DNA of 51,951 nt from Desulfobacteraceae bacterium (GCA_011391695.1 JAABQB010000019.1:1-51951), one strand, 5' to 3'. Shown: positions 8,268 to 16,579, counted from the first letter of the stretch. The notes: generated from the sequence alone by a model not told the origin. Made by a program: numbers and translations.

Positions 8268-9356
8268 TTACTCCAACTTATATTTGCCGATCCTGTCATT
8301 GTGCAGACTTCCGAGATAAAGATGTCCGTCATGCTCTCTTGAACTGGTAATCTCTTTGAGATGCTCACCCGTTGGTTCATGCAGACTTCTTACAATTTCG
8401 CCTTTTTCATTGATGGCAAGCACAAAACCGTATGGTTTGGGTTTGGGCCATATAAATTTTGGAAGCCTTGAAACAATCTTTTTTATAAAAGGGCTTGGAT
8501 GCATTCTGTCCATCTGGTCGTTTCTTACGGTAAACAGAGCAAGCCAGAAAGTGCCCCTGCGGTTGGATGTAATGTTGTCCGGAAAACCGGGCAGGTTGTC
8601 TAAAAACGTATCAACTCTTCCCGCCTTTGGCCCTTTGAGCCAGTAACGCTGGATACGGTACCTGTATGTCTCATTCACAAGAACGAAATCCTCATTCTGT
8701 GAAAGAGCAACCCCGTTTGAAAAATATAGATCCCGGAGGAGAACATCTGTTATCTTGTTGTTCGGGTTATATCTTAAAAAACGTCCGTTAGGCCTTGATT
8801 CAAGAAGGTCGAAAAGATACTCGTTCTGCTGGTATTTAAAACTCGCGTCCGTAAAATAGATAATGCCATCTGAGGCAATGTCGAGGTGATCGGTATACTT
8901 ATAGGGAACACCTTCTGCCCCGGTTGTGAGAACAGTAATTTTACCTGAAGTGTCAACCGAAAGAAGACCCTTGTATGAATCTGCCACGATAAGATTCCCC
9001 AGGCCGTCAAAGGCAAGACCCAAAGGACGGCCTCCTGTTTCGGCAAAGGTTTCGATGCCCCCGTCTTTTAATATACGGACAATTTTTCCATCCTGTGTTC
9101 CTCCGTATATCCTGCCTTCAGAATCTATCACAACATCTTCAGGTCCGTTGATTTTTCCTTTCGCGAGCAGTTCGGCTTTTGCAAGCTCATTATTTTGCGA
9201 AAGAACTCCAGCCATCTCAGGCTTTTTCGCCGGCCTATAAGATACCGGGTCAATCCTTGTCGGCCAGAATAAAAGATATAAAAGAATCGAGGCAATAATT
9301 ACCACCAGAATCACGATATATTTTTTTATATCTCCCTCCTTAAGGCTCAGGTTCAT
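8268..9356 (-). CDS. Membrane-anchored SMP-30/strictosidine synthase-like beta-propeller protein
   Basis: A 362-residue protein with one N-terminal membrane segment (residues ~12-32, IVILVVIIASILLYLLFW), then a six-bladed propeller of the SMP-30/gluconolactonase/strictosidine-synthase-like class. Typical blade sequences are GPEDVVIDSEGRIYGGTQDGKIVRI, GRPLGLAFDGLGNLIVADSYKGLLSV, YFTDASFKYQ, FSNGVALSQNEDFVLVNETYRYRIQRYWL and LPGFPDNITSNRRGTFWLAL. The PDNI/FPDN-type metal-ligand Asn and the FSNG motif are kept. Family members hydrolyse lactones or phosphotriesters; the specific activity here is unknown, and the propeller probably faces the periplasm. The start codon lies inside a 7-bp repeat (see 9350-9384). 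Confidence 0.82.
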   Translation of the reverse strand: MNLSLKEGDIKKYIVILVVIIASILLYLLFWPTRIDPVSYRPAKKPEMAGVLSQNNELAKAELLAKGKINGPEDVVIDSEGRIYGGTQDGKIVRILKDGGIETFAETGGRPLGLAFDGLGNLIVADSYKGLLSVDTSGKITVLTTGAEGVPYKYTDHLDIASDGIIYFTDASFKYQQNEYLFDLLESRPNGRFLRYNPNNKITDVLLRDLYFSNGVALSQNEDFVLVNETYRYRIQRYWLKGPKAGRVDTFLDNLPGFPDNITSNRRGTFWLALFTVRNDQMDRMHPSPFIKKIVSRLPKFIWPKPKPYGFVLAINEKGEIVRSLHEPTGEHLKEITSSREHDGHLYLGSLHNDRIGKYKLE

Positions 9357-9384
9357 GGTTTATGGTTCCTGGTTCCTGGTTAAA
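9350..9384. repeat. Five tandem 7-bp units overlapping a start codon
   Basis: Plus-strand units GGTTCAT, GGTTTAT, GGTTCCT, GGTTCCT and GGTTAAA lie head to tail. On the minus strand the first unit reads ATGAACC, which is the start codon and second codon of the propeller gene, and the middle units supply AGGA as its ribosome-binding site. Confidence 0.8.
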
Positions 9385-9463
9385 GAAATACCAGAAACTA
9401 CAAACCAGAAAACAAATCTTTAAATAAATCGGGCAAAAGAAGGCATTATGCAAAGGTCTCTTA

Positions 9464-12157
9464 TTAGTGCGCTTCGGCCCAGTTATTACCTGACGCAATA
9501 TTTACCCTGAGCGGAACCTTCAGAGCCCAGACTCCTTCCATTGTTTCCTTAACAAGCATGCTCACCGCATCAAGTTCATCAGGCGGCACTTCAAAAACAA
9601 GCTCGTCGTGGACGGAGAGCAGCATTGCTGCCCTTAAGTTCTTTTCGGCCAGCGCCCTGTCAATATTTATCATCGCGACCTTTATGAGGTCAGCGGCAGT
9701 TCCCTGGATCGGAGTGTTCACGGCAATCCGTTCTGAAGCGGCGCGGACTATCTTGTTGGGGCTGTCAATATCAGTAAGAATCCTGATCCGCCCTAAAAGT
9801 GTTCCCGTCTTTTTATTCTCATGAGCTTCCTCAATCGTCTTTTCAATAAATTCTTTTACGCCACTGTATCTTGCAAAATAGTTATCGATATAAGTCTGGG
9901 CCATCTTCTGGCTTATGCCAAGCTCTTTTGAAAGACTGAATGCGCCCATGCCGTATATTATGCTGAAATTTATAATCTTTGCCTGCCTCCTCAGCTCGGA
10001 AGTGATAAATTCCGGAAAAACCCGGAACACCTCGGTAGCTGTTCTGGTATGAATATCTTCATCGTCTGAAAAAGCCTTTATCAGGATTTTATCATCCGAG
10101 CAGTGGGCAAGAATTCTCAGCTCTATCTGGGAATAATCGGCTGAAAGAAGGCGCCACCCTTTTTCAGGTATGAAAGCGCTTCTTATCTCTTTACCCTCAT
10201 TTGTTTTGATGGGAATATTCTGAAGATTCGGGTCTGAACTGCTGAGCCTCCCTGTTGCAGTTACGGTCTGGTTAAATGATGAATGTATGCGTCCAGTTTC
10301 CGGGTCTGCAATTTCAAGCAGCGCGTCAGCGTATGTTGATTTAAGTTTTGAAAGAGTCCTGTGTCTTAATATAAGCGCAGGAAGTTCATGCATACGGGAT
10401 AGCTCGGTAAGCACGTCCACATCAGTTGAATATCCCGTCTTTTTTTTCGTCTTCTTCATGACAGGAAGCGACAGTTTTTCAAAAAGGACCTCTCCTAACT
10501 GCTGTGGAGATTTAATATTGAAAGTCATTCCCGCAAGTGAATAGATCCCGCCTTCAAGCTCATCTATCTGCTGTTCAAAATATTTGGAAAGCTCACGAAG
10601 CCTTTGTCTGTCTACACATATGCCTTTCATTTCCATCTTCATAAGGACAGGAATAAGGGGCATTTCGACATTTTCAAAAAGATCTTTGACTCCGATTTCA
10701 CCAAGTTTCGGCAAAAGGACATCATGGGCAAGAAGAGTTATGTCGGCATCCTCACACGCGTAAGATACGGCCTTTTCTATAGGAACACCTGCGAAACCGT
10801 CCTCCGGCTTTTTCTTTCCCACTGTCTCTTCAAAGGTGATTTTCTTATGGCCGAGAAAATCAAGGGCTATCTGGTCAAGGTTATGGGCGCGCTTGGAAGG
10901 GTTAATCAGATAGGATGCCACCATCGTATCAAAAGAGACTCCGGCAAGCTCAACTCCATGACGTTTCAGAACTATCCAGTCATACTTTATGTTCTGGCCT
11001 ATTTTCTTTATGCCCGGATTTTCAAAAACACCTTTGAGTCGTCCCAGTACTTCATTCCTGTCAAGCTGCTCAGGAACACCTTCATAATCATGGGCAAGCG
11101 GAATATAAAATGCCTCGTGAGATTTTAAAGAAACCGATATTCCAACGAGTTTGGCTTTTATAGGATTCTCGGATGTGGTCTCGGTATCGACGGCAAAGTA
11201 ATCAGCCGATTCAAGCCGTAAAATAAGGGAAGAAAGGCTTCCCATATCCGTAATCAGACTGTACTCCTTTTCCGAAAGATCCGATTGTATGGACACGCCC
11301 TGCTGAAGCTGCCTGAACTCAAGTTCTTGAAACAACTCTGATAATCTTTGGTTATCAGGTTTTTGAAAACGAAAGGAATCCAGGTCGAAATCAAAAGGGA
11401 CCATGGTATTTATTTCAACAAGCCGCCTGCTTAACAACGCCTGATCTTTAAAAAAAACGAGGTTTTCCTGCTGCTTTTTCTTTGTGATTGAATCGATATT
11501 ATTGAAAAGATTTTCAATGCTTCCAAAATTCTTGATCAGATCAAGAGCTGTTTTGGGGCCGATTCCCGGAACCCCGGGAACATTATCTGAAGAATCCCCC
11601 GAAAGCCCCATGACATCAATAATCTGGCGCGGCTCAATTCCATATTCTTCAACAATTCTGTTTTTATCCGTGATCTTATCCTTCATCGGATCCCAGATAA
11701 TAACCTTATCGGTCACAAGCTGAAGAAAATCCTTGTCTCCCGTCACCATTACCACGGAATAACCGGAATCTTCCGCTTTGCCCGCAAGGGTTCCTATGAG
11801 GTCATCTGCTTCAAATCCGGGCATTTCAACTACGGAAAGGTTAAAAGCTCTCGTTATCTCTTTGATGTAAGGAATCTGAACCTGCAAGTCTTCCGGCATA
11901 GGCGGACGGGTGGCTTTGTAGTCTTTGAAAAGATCATGCCGGAATGTCGGACCTTTGGAATCAAAAACCATTACAACGTATTTCGGACCCCAGTCTTCAA
12001 TAAGTTTGATCAGAATCCTGGCAAAGCCGAAGATTGCATTCGTCGGGAGCCCTTTGGAATTTGAAAGACCTCTTATTGCATGGTATGCACGGTAAATATA
12101 TGCGCTTCCATCAATAAGAAAAAGTGTTTTATCCGGATATTCAGGTTTTTTTTCCAC
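9464..12157 (-). CDS. polA: DNA polymerase I
   Basis: An 897-residue DNA repair and Okazaki-fragment polymerase with all three domains. Residues 1-~295 are the 5'-3' exonuclease (LFLIDGSAYIYRAYHAI, FDSKGPTFRHDLF, GFEADDLIGTLA, VTGDKDFLQLV, GLSGDSSDNVPGVPGIGPKTA). The 3'-5' proofreading domain has intact metal-ligand motifs (AVDTETT, GQNIKYDWIVL, YACEDADIT). The polymerase domain has motif A (LSADYSQIELRILAH), the O-helix (RRQAKIINFSIIYGMGAFSLSKE) and motif C (LLSVHDELVFEVP). Length matches a full proofreading Pol I. It ends ~110 bp before the propeller gene and follows the HD-domain gene by 14 bp, so it is probably cotranscribed with that gene. Confidence 0.97.
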   Translation of the reverse strand: MEKKPEYPDKTLFLIDGSAYIYRAYHAIRGLSNSKGLPTNAIFGFARILIKLIEDWGPKYVVMVFDSKGPTFRHDLFKDYKATRPPMPEDLQVQIPYIKEITRAFNLSVVEMPGFEADDLIGTLAGKAEDSGYSVVMVTGDKDFLQLVTDKVIIWDPMKDKITDKNRIVEEYGIEPRQIIDVMGLSGDSSDNVPGVPGIGPKTALDLIKNFGSIENLFNNIDSITKKKQQENLVFFKDQALLSRRLVEINTMVPFDFDLDSFRFQKPDNQRLSELFQELEFRQLQQGVSIQSDLSEKEYSLITDMGSLSSLILRLESADYFAVDTETTSENPIKAKLVGISVSLKSHEAFYIPLAHDYEGVPEQLDRNEVLGRLKGVFENPGIKKIGQNIKYDWIVLKRHGVELAGVSFDTMVASYLINPSKRAHNLDQIALDFLGHKKITFEETVGKKKPEDGFAGVPIEKAVSYACEDADITLLAHDVLLPKLGEIGVKDLFENVEMPLIPVLMKMEMKGICVDRQRLRELSKYFEQQIDELEGGIYSLAGMTFNIKSPQQLGEVLFEKLSLPVMKKTKKKTGYSTDVDVLTELSRMHELPALILRHRTLSKLKSTYADALLEIADPETGRIHSSFNQTVTATGRLSSSDPNLQNIPIKTNEGKEIRSAFIPEKGWRLLSADYSQIELRILAHCSDDKILIKAFSDDEDIHTRTATEVFRVFPEFITSELRRQAKIINFSIIYGMGAFSLSKELGISQKMAQTYIDNYFARYSGVKEFIEKTIEEAHENKKTGTLLGRIRILTDIDSPNKIVRAASERIAVNTPIQGTAADLIKVAMINIDRALAEKNLRAAMLLSVHDELVFEVPPDELDAVSMLVKETMEGVWALKVPLRVNIASGNNWAEAH

Positions 12158-12171
12158 TGTAATTCCAGTAT

Positions 12172-12750
12172 TTAAAGTCCGAGTTCATCTGCAATTTCAG
12201 ACATCGCCTTTATACTTATCGAGACAAACTCTTCGATAGGAATGCCTGTTTTCTCACACTCCAATATTCTTTCCCTGCTCACGGCACGGGCAAAATGGGG
12301 GGTTTTCATCCTTTTTGTAACAGAGCTCACCTTAACGCTTGAAATTTTTTTGTCGGGATACACAAGGGCCGTTGCCACAACCATGCCTGTCATGCTTTCT
12401 GCGCAGGTCAATGCGTGCTCGAAAATCGTCGAGCGGACAAGGCCGAGCCCTTCGGCGTTATGCTTCTTAATGACATCCGCTATTTCAGGAGAGACTCCTT
12501 TTTCTTCAAGCATTTTAGCGGAAACGGCTCCGTGGCTGGCTGAATCTTCCCCTGTAATCTCGTAATCAAGATCATGAAGAAGTCCTGCAAGTCCCCACAG
12601 TTCCCGGTCTTTTCCAAATTTTACGGCAAGCGCCCTCATGATAGCTTCGGAAGCCAAACAGTGAGCAACAAGCTTTTCATTTTTAAGATGCTCTCTTAAA
12701 AGCAGAAGGGCATCTTCTCTTGTAATTCCGGCTCCAAAGTCATTTGACAT
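12172..12750 (-). CDS. HD-domain (HDIG-type) phosphohydrolase
   Basis: A 192-residue cytoplasmic protein. The HD metal-binding motif lies in LAGLLHDLDYEITGE, preceded by the first His in LVAHCLASEAIMRALA and followed by HGAVSAKMLEEKGVSPEIADVIKKHN, where a further His is conserved. Size and layout fit the HDIG-domain family of small predicted hydrolases common in anaerobes (HDIG/HDIG_metal). By family it would hydrolyse a phosphomonoester or nucleotide; the substrate is unknown. It is 14 bp upstream of polA on the same strand, suggesting a shared transcript, and diverges from the ArsR operon. Confidence 0.8.
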   Translation of the reverse strand: MSNDFGAGITREDALLLLREHLKNEKLVAHCLASEAIMRALAVKFGKDRELWGLAGLLHDLDYEITGEDSASHGAVSAKMLEEKGVSPEIADVIKKHNAEGLGLVRSTIFEHALTCAESMTGMVVATALVYPDKKISSVKVSSVTKRMKTPHFARAVSRERILECEKTGIPIEEFVSISIKAMSEIADELGL

Positions 12751-12853
12751 GTTGCTGCTCCTGTAATTATTTCCTTTCTTTTGTTCATCAACATCTTAAT
12801 ATATTCGATAATTGCATAATGTAACTAATAATTGCAATACCATAAAAAACTTA

Positions 12854-12901
12854 TTGACAGAGTTAAAATTTGATATATATTAATTCGAAACATATCGAAT
12901 T
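12854..12901 (+). promoter_or_regulatory. arsR promoter with overlapping palindromic operator
   Basis: TTGACA at 12854-12859 and TATATT at 12876-12881 are spaced 16 bp. A perfect inverted repeat, AATTCGA-N6-TCGAATT (12882-12901), starts directly after the -10, where a bound repressor would block RNA polymerase. The regulator gene starts 40 bp later, as expected for autoregulation. Confidence 0.78.
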
Positions 12902-12940
12902 GTAAAAGTATCAAATTGAACTTAATGAGGTTTTATATTT

Positions 12941-13237
12941 ATGGATTCGGCTAAGCTGTCAAAAATCATGAAAGCACTTTCAAACCAGACGCGCCTTGAA
13001 CTGTATCTGCAAATTGCAAAGCAGAGCGAATCCAATTTTGAAACAGGGTGTGAATGTTTCATAACGGACATTGTCGGATCTTTAAGCATCGGTGCCCCGA
13101 CCATTTCCCACCATTTAAAGGAACTGGCGAACGCAGATCTGATTATTACCGAAAGGCGGGGAAAATTTCTGGCGGCCAGAATAAATAAGGAAACCCTTCA
13201 GGCGGCGAACGCTATTTTATCTTTAATCGATAAGTAA
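12941..13237 (+). CDS. ArsR/SmtB-family transcriptional repressor
   Basis: A 98-residue winged-helix regulator: LSKIMKALSNQTRLELYLQIAK (first helices), then ITDIVGSLSIGAPTISHHLKELANADLIITERRGKFLAARINKETL (recognition helix with the TISHHLKEL motif and wing). A Cys pair (GCECFITDI) sits where ArsR proteins carry the CxC of ELCVCDL, so metalloid, metal or thiol-redox sensing is plausible but unproven. It has its own palindromic operator upstream, and a near-copy precedes the next gene, so it likely controls the two redox genes downstream. The HD-domain gene diverges from it. Confidence 0.9.
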   Translation: MDSAKLSKIMKALSNQTRLELYLQIAKQSESNFETGCECFITDIVGSLSIGAPTISHHLKELANADLIITERRGKFLAARINKETLQAANAILSLIDK

Positions 13238-13260
13238 GCGGAAATTTTTTTTATTCTTTC

Positions 13261-13280
13261 ATTTCGATACTTATCAAAAT
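13261..13280 (+). promoter_or_regulatory. Second ArsR-type operator before the flavoprotein gene
   Basis: ATTTCGA-N6-TCAAAAT has the same arm length, 6-bp spacer and TCGA-centred core as the operator at 12882-12901, with one mismatch between its arms. It lies 24 bp before the flavoprotein start codon. Confidence 0.65.
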
Positions 13281-13303
13281 ATAAAACTTAAAAAGGAGAT
13301 TAT

Positions 13304-13882
13304 ATGAAAAAGATCGTTGCACTTCTCGGAAGCCCCCGTGCTAACGGAAATAGTTCGGCCATCGCCGGTCGGTTCATGGAAACAGCTAAAAAATACGGCG
13401 GGGAAACCAAAACCTATTCATTGAACAAAATGAAATTCAGAGGATGCCAGGCATGCATGATGTGCAAAGAGAAGCTGGATCGCTGCGCTTTAAAGGACGA
13501 CCTTGAACCGGTTCTGGATGAAATTCGGGACGCGGACGTCCTGGTCCTTGCCTCCCCTGTTTATTTTGCGGACATTACCGCGCAGATGAAAATGTTCATT
13601 GACCGAACCTATTCATATTACGTGCCTGATTTTATGAATAATCCCGTGCCGGGCCGTCTGCATCCGGGCAAACAGCTTGTCTTTATCCAGACCCAGGCCC
13701 AGCCCGAAGAGAACTTTTTCAATGATATTTACCCCAAATATGAGTTCTTTTTCCAGTTTTTAGGATTCAAAGACAACCACCTTATCCGGGCAGTCGGTGT
13801 GAATGACGAAGGGGATGCCGAAAAACAGGAAAGCATCATGAAGCATGCGGAAGATCTTGCCGCTAAAATCATCAATGATTAA
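13304..13882 (+). CDS. NADPH-dependent FMN reductase / iron-sulfur flavoprotein-like protein
   Basis: A 192-residue flavodoxin-fold protein. The FMN phosphate-binding loop is GSPRANGNSSAIAGRF (residues ~8-23). A compact Cys cluster follows (GCQACMMCKEKLDRC, pattern C-x2-C-x2-C-x6-C), which matches the 4Fe-4S ligand motif of Isf iron-sulfur flavoproteins. LASPVYFADITAQMKMFIDRTY is the usual flavin-contact segment. By family it transfers electrons between ferredoxin or NAD(P)H and small acceptors. A strong AAGGAGAT ribosome-binding site precedes the ATG, and the next gene follows after 20 bp with its own AGGAG. Likely ArsR-regulated. Confidence 0.87.
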   Translation: MKKIVALLGSPRANGNSSAIAGRFMETAKKYGGETKTYSLNKMKFRGCQACMMCKEKLDRCALKDDLEPVLDEIRDADVLVLASPVYFADITAQMKMFIDRTYSYYVPDFMNNPVPGRLHPGKQLVFIQTQAQPEENFFNDIYPKYEFFFQFLGFKDNHLIRAVGVNDEGDAEKQESIMKHAEDLAAKIIND

Positions 13883-13902
13883 AAATAAGAAGGAGAGACT
13901 TC

Positions 13903-14868
13903 TTGGATAACAGGCGTACTTTTTTGAAAAAAGGATCATTGGCGCTTCTTGCACTTTCAACTTCAACATCTCTTTTCCCGGTGAAGGTGCTTGCCAGAAC
14001 GGAAATGACCGTCACCGATCCCAAAACCGCGGCTGTGATCTGGTACAGTCAGACCGGAAACTCCGAAAGAACCGGAAGACTCATCGCGGAAACAATCAGC
14101 AAAAAAGGACTGAACGTCACAGCGTCCGATTACAGGAATTTTGACCCGAAATCTATCGGCGCCTATGATCTGATAGTCGCCGGTTCCCCCGTGTACTATT
14201 ATGATGTGCCGGAAAATTTCAGACTCTGGCTCAAAAGTTTGCCCGCAATAACCGGCAAGCCCTTTGCTTCCTACGTCACTTTCGGTGGTTCCGGAGGCAA
14301 CCAGCACAACACCGTCTGCACCCTGGCTGATCTGCTGGCTGAAAAAGGCGGCGTCCCTGTGGGTATAGAAACCTTCGGCAACATGTCCACGTTTGCCATT
14401 ACCTGGTCATATGGAAATGAAGAACGTGTCCTGGAATACAAACATCTTCCGGACGAAATAGCCTATGACAGGATGCGGGCGTATGCTGATTTGATATTGG
14501 ACCGGGTGCGACAGGGGCAGGGTATTGAAATCGAAAAAGACTGCGATTTCCGGGAACTGATCAAAAGTTCTCCTTCCATATGGGCAACCAAGCTTTTCAT
14601 ATCCAATCATACCATCGACGGATCAAAATGCATCAAGTGCGGTACATGCCTTAAAAAATGCCCGGTGGACGCCATTGATCTCGAAAATAATCGTGTGGAT
14701 ACGGATGCGTGTATCGCCTGCCTGGGATGCGTCAACAACTGCCCGGCCGGCGCCGTTCATATGGAATTCATGGGTAAAGAAGTTTATGGGTATTATGATT
14801 TTCTGGAAAAGAACCAGCTTCAGATACCTCTTCCGGAGGAGTTGAGGAATCGGGTCAGAAGCCTTTAG
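13903..14868 (+). CDS. Tat-exported flavodoxin / 2[4Fe-4S] ferredoxin fusion
   Basis: A 321-residue protein starting at TTG with AGGAG 7 bp upstream. The N-terminus has a Tat-type signal (RRTFLKK, hydrophobic core, then VLARTE), so the folded, cofactor-loaded protein is probably exported. Residues ~40-200 form a flavodoxin-like domain (YSQTGNSERTGRLIAE; GSPVYYYDVPENFRLWL; FGGSGGN). The C-terminal part has two ferredoxin motifs (CIKCGTCLKKCPVDA and CIACLGCVNNCPAGA), each supplying ligands for a 4Fe-4S cluster. It is the last gene of the ArsR-linked operon and plausibly an electron-transfer partner of the preceding flavoprotein, though on the other side of the membrane. Confidence 0.87.
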   Translation: MDNRRTFLKKGSLALLALSTSTSLFPVKVLARTEMTVTDPKTAAVIWYSQTGNSERTGRLIAETISKKGLNVTASDYRNFDPKSIGAYDLIVAGSPVYYYDVPENFRLWLKSLPAITGKPFASYVTFGGSGGNQHNTVCTLADLLAEKGGVPVGIETFGNMSTFAITWSYGNEERVLEYKHLPDEIAYDRMRAYADLILDRVRQGQGIEIEKDCDFRELIKSSPSIWATKLFISNHTIDGSKCIKCGTCLKKCPVDAIDLENNRVDTDACIACLGCVNNCPAGAVHMEFMGKEVYGYYDFLEKNQLQIPLPEELRNRVRSL

Positions 14869-15453
14869 CCGTTTTTGCAATCAATTTATGTTAACAGCTT
14901 GACAGTAAGCTCTGTGCCGATACCCAGGCACAATGATATTATGCAATATATCAGGAGTGTTTAATCTCGGGATATTCCGGAAATCTCATATTGAATATTA
15001 ATCGCCAGGCACTTTCTGCGCGAACATTTTGTATCAGCCTTCCCAATTATTTTATCGATCACTTGCTCGTTGGAACCTGCGATCTTTTCAATCCTATCTC
15101 TTTATAATTAATTGACAAATCAGACCTGATATGATTATTTGACCTCGCATTTCGACAGTCCCATCAAAAGATCAACGCGTAATTTGGCGCTTTATATAAA
15201 TACTGTTTAGCTTTATGTTTTCCACTGAATTATGTGTATGAAGTCTTTCAATCCAAGGTATGACTGAGTTTTTTGGATTGTTGGAAATAAATTCCGATAG
15301 TTATTCTCGATTTCCATGATAACAGCCGATATGGCCAAAACATGGAAAATTCAATCATATTTTTTCCATGTTTTATTGCCAATACGGCAATATATGGAAA
15401 TTTTTTCCATCGTATATAAGCAATACATGGAAAATATTCCACTTATTAACACT
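14869..15453. other. Long intergenic interval before the cassette array
   Basis: About 585 bp with no credible gene. The left two thirds are featureless A+T-rich sequence. The right end holds four closely spaced palindromes (separate entry). An integrase gene would be expected here if this were a complete integron; none is visible on either strand. Confidence 0.6.
15337..15441. repeat. Cluster of four palindromes built on ATGGAAA/TTTCCAT
   Basis: Perfect 13-bp arms AAAACATGGAAAA/TTTTCCATGTTTT span 15337-15374. ATTGCC-N5-GGCAAT follows at 15375-15391, then ATGGAAA-N3-TTTCCAT at 15394-15410, then TGGAA-N4-TTCCA at 15428-15441. The cluster ends 13 bp before the first cassette boundary. Function unknown. 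Confidence 0.75.
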
Positions 15454-15483
15454 GTTGGCAGGCTTAATAAGGATGATATCTTA

Positions 15484-16026
15484 ATGATCAGACGCACTAC
15501 AGATTCTGATCGCGCTGCAATCAGAGATATTCACATGAGCGCTTTTGGAAAGGCGCAAGGCCAAGAAATCGTAGAGCTTGTCAATGGTTTGCTTGGTGAT
15601 GAAACGGCAAAGCCTTTACTCTCGTTAGTGGCAGAAATAAATGAAAAGATCATTGGCCATATCCTCTTCACGCGGGCCATACTTCAACCCGGGGATCAAG
15701 ATGTTTCGGTGCGGATTCTTGCTCCGCTGGCAGTCTCAAGAGAACTTCAAGGCAAAGGTATCGGGGGATCATTGATCATGGAGGGACTGAAGCAGCTTGC
15801 AGAGTCGGGGGTGGATTTGGTCTTCGTGCTTGGCCATCCCAGCTACTATCCGATGTATGGGTTTCGGCCGGCAGGAGCATTCGGCTTTGAGGCTCCCTTT
15901 CCAATTCCATCCGCGCAAGCAGACGCCTGGATGGTTCAGGAACTGAAGCCAGGCCTGATTGGTAATATCCAGGGAACGATTCGGTGTGCCGAGGTCTTAG
16001 ATGAACCCCAACATTGGCGAGAGTAA
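15484..16026 (+). CDS. GNAT-family N-acetyltransferase (cassette gene 1)
   Basis: A 180-residue protein of the YhbS-like GNAT group. The N-terminal MIRRTTDSDRAAIRDIHMSAF leads to the acetyl-CoA-binding motif A (LAPLAVSRELQGKGIGGSLI) and motif B (VFVLGHPSYYPMYGFRPA). It should acetylate a small molecule or protein amine; the substrate is unknown. I chose the ATG at 15484 because the upstream open frame crosses the cassette boundary at 15454. The gene is 30 bp inside a cassette whose 5' end (15454-15465) is the exact 12-bp reverse complement of the sequence starting at the gene's stop codon (16026-16037), as in circularised integron cassettes. Confidence 0.88.
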   Translation: MIRRTTDSDRAAIRDIHMSAFGKAQGQEIVELVNGLLGDETAKPLLSLVAEINEKIIGHILFTRAILQPGDQDVSVRILAPLAVSRELQGKGIGGSLIMEGLKQLAESGVDLVFVLGHPSYYPMYGFRPAGAFGFEAPFPIPSAQADAWMVQELKPGLIGNIQGTIRCAEVLDEPQHWRE

Positions 16027-16178
16027 AGCCTGCCAACAAGGCGCTCCAGCCGACGCGGCATAACCGTGCGGCTGAGCTTGGTCGATAAGTGAGACCGTTC
16101 GCTGGCGCTCACTTGGCCTTCGGCCATCTCACTTATCGTCGGCTGTTGAGTTACACTCGAACAGCCGACGTTATTTGG
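16026..16178 (+). other. Integron attC recombination site (long, three stem-loops)
   Basis: It begins with AAGCCTGCCAAC, which pairs with the cassette 5' end at 15454-15465. It then has the typical attC inner arms CAGCCGACGC and GCGGCTGAG. A second perfect 12-bp stem follows (CGATAAGTGAGA at 16082 and its complement near 16139), then a third, GTCGGCTGTT/AACAGCCGAC. It ends in CGTTATTTGG, where the G/TT crossover (16170/16171) joins the next cassette. At about 145 bp it is within the known range for long attC sites. The terminal R' box is not a perfect GTTRRRY. Confidence 0.72.
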
Positions 16179-16195
16179 ATAGGAAATGATTTGAT

Positions 16196-16579
16196 ATGAG
16201 AGATTTTTGCATAGAACAGAATGATACACCAGTTAGTTTGGCTTATATTGGTGAAATTTTAGGTGACGCTGGAGTGAATATTGAAGGGCTTTGTTTTACA
16301 ACCTGTGACAGACTGCATATCATTCATTTCGTTGTAGAAGATGCTGTGACTGCTCGATCCGTTCTTAAAAAATCGGGGATCATGATCAAGGATGAGTCGG
16401 AAGTGTTTGTTTTGCATAAGGATGAAAAACGTGTCACAGGCAAACCGGGTTCCTTTGGTGGGATCTGTAGAACCCTTGCAGATCATGACATCAAAATCAA
16501 ATTCGGGTATCCAGCCGAGAACAATCGGTTTGTTTTTGGCGTTGATAATTTGGCGAAGGCTTATAACTTGCTGGAATAA
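16196..16579 (+). CDS. Tandem ACT-domain-like protein (cassette gene 2)
   Basis: A 127-residue protein with two consecutive ACT-like units. The first (DTPVSLAYIGEILGDAGVNIEGL, ending in the VVEDAVTARSVLKKSGI helix) and the second (KPGSFGGICRTLADHDIKIKFGYP, ending DNLAKAYNLL) each show the beta-alpha-beta pattern and the GxxxxIxxxLxxxxIxI signature of ACT domains. Such stand-alone proteins bind amino acids or similar small ligands; no ligand can be named. The start ATG has GGAAA upstream. The gene occupies the second cassette and is followed directly by an attC site. Confidence 0.75.
   Translation: MRDFCIEQNDTPVSLAYIGEILGDAGVNIEGLCFTTCDRLHIIHFVVEDAVTARSVLKKSGIMIKDESEVFVLHKDEKRVTGKPGSFGGICRTLADHDIKIKFGYPAENNRFVFGVDNLAKAYNLLE

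Noticed and set aside
10604-11128. 174-codon open frame on the plus strand inside polA
   Set aside because: Lies fully antisense to conserved polA exonuclease coding sequence, and its translation resembles no protein.
15248-15442. 64-codon minus-strand frame before the cassette array
   Set aside because: Runs through the palindrome cluster; no start signal and no similarity that I recognise.
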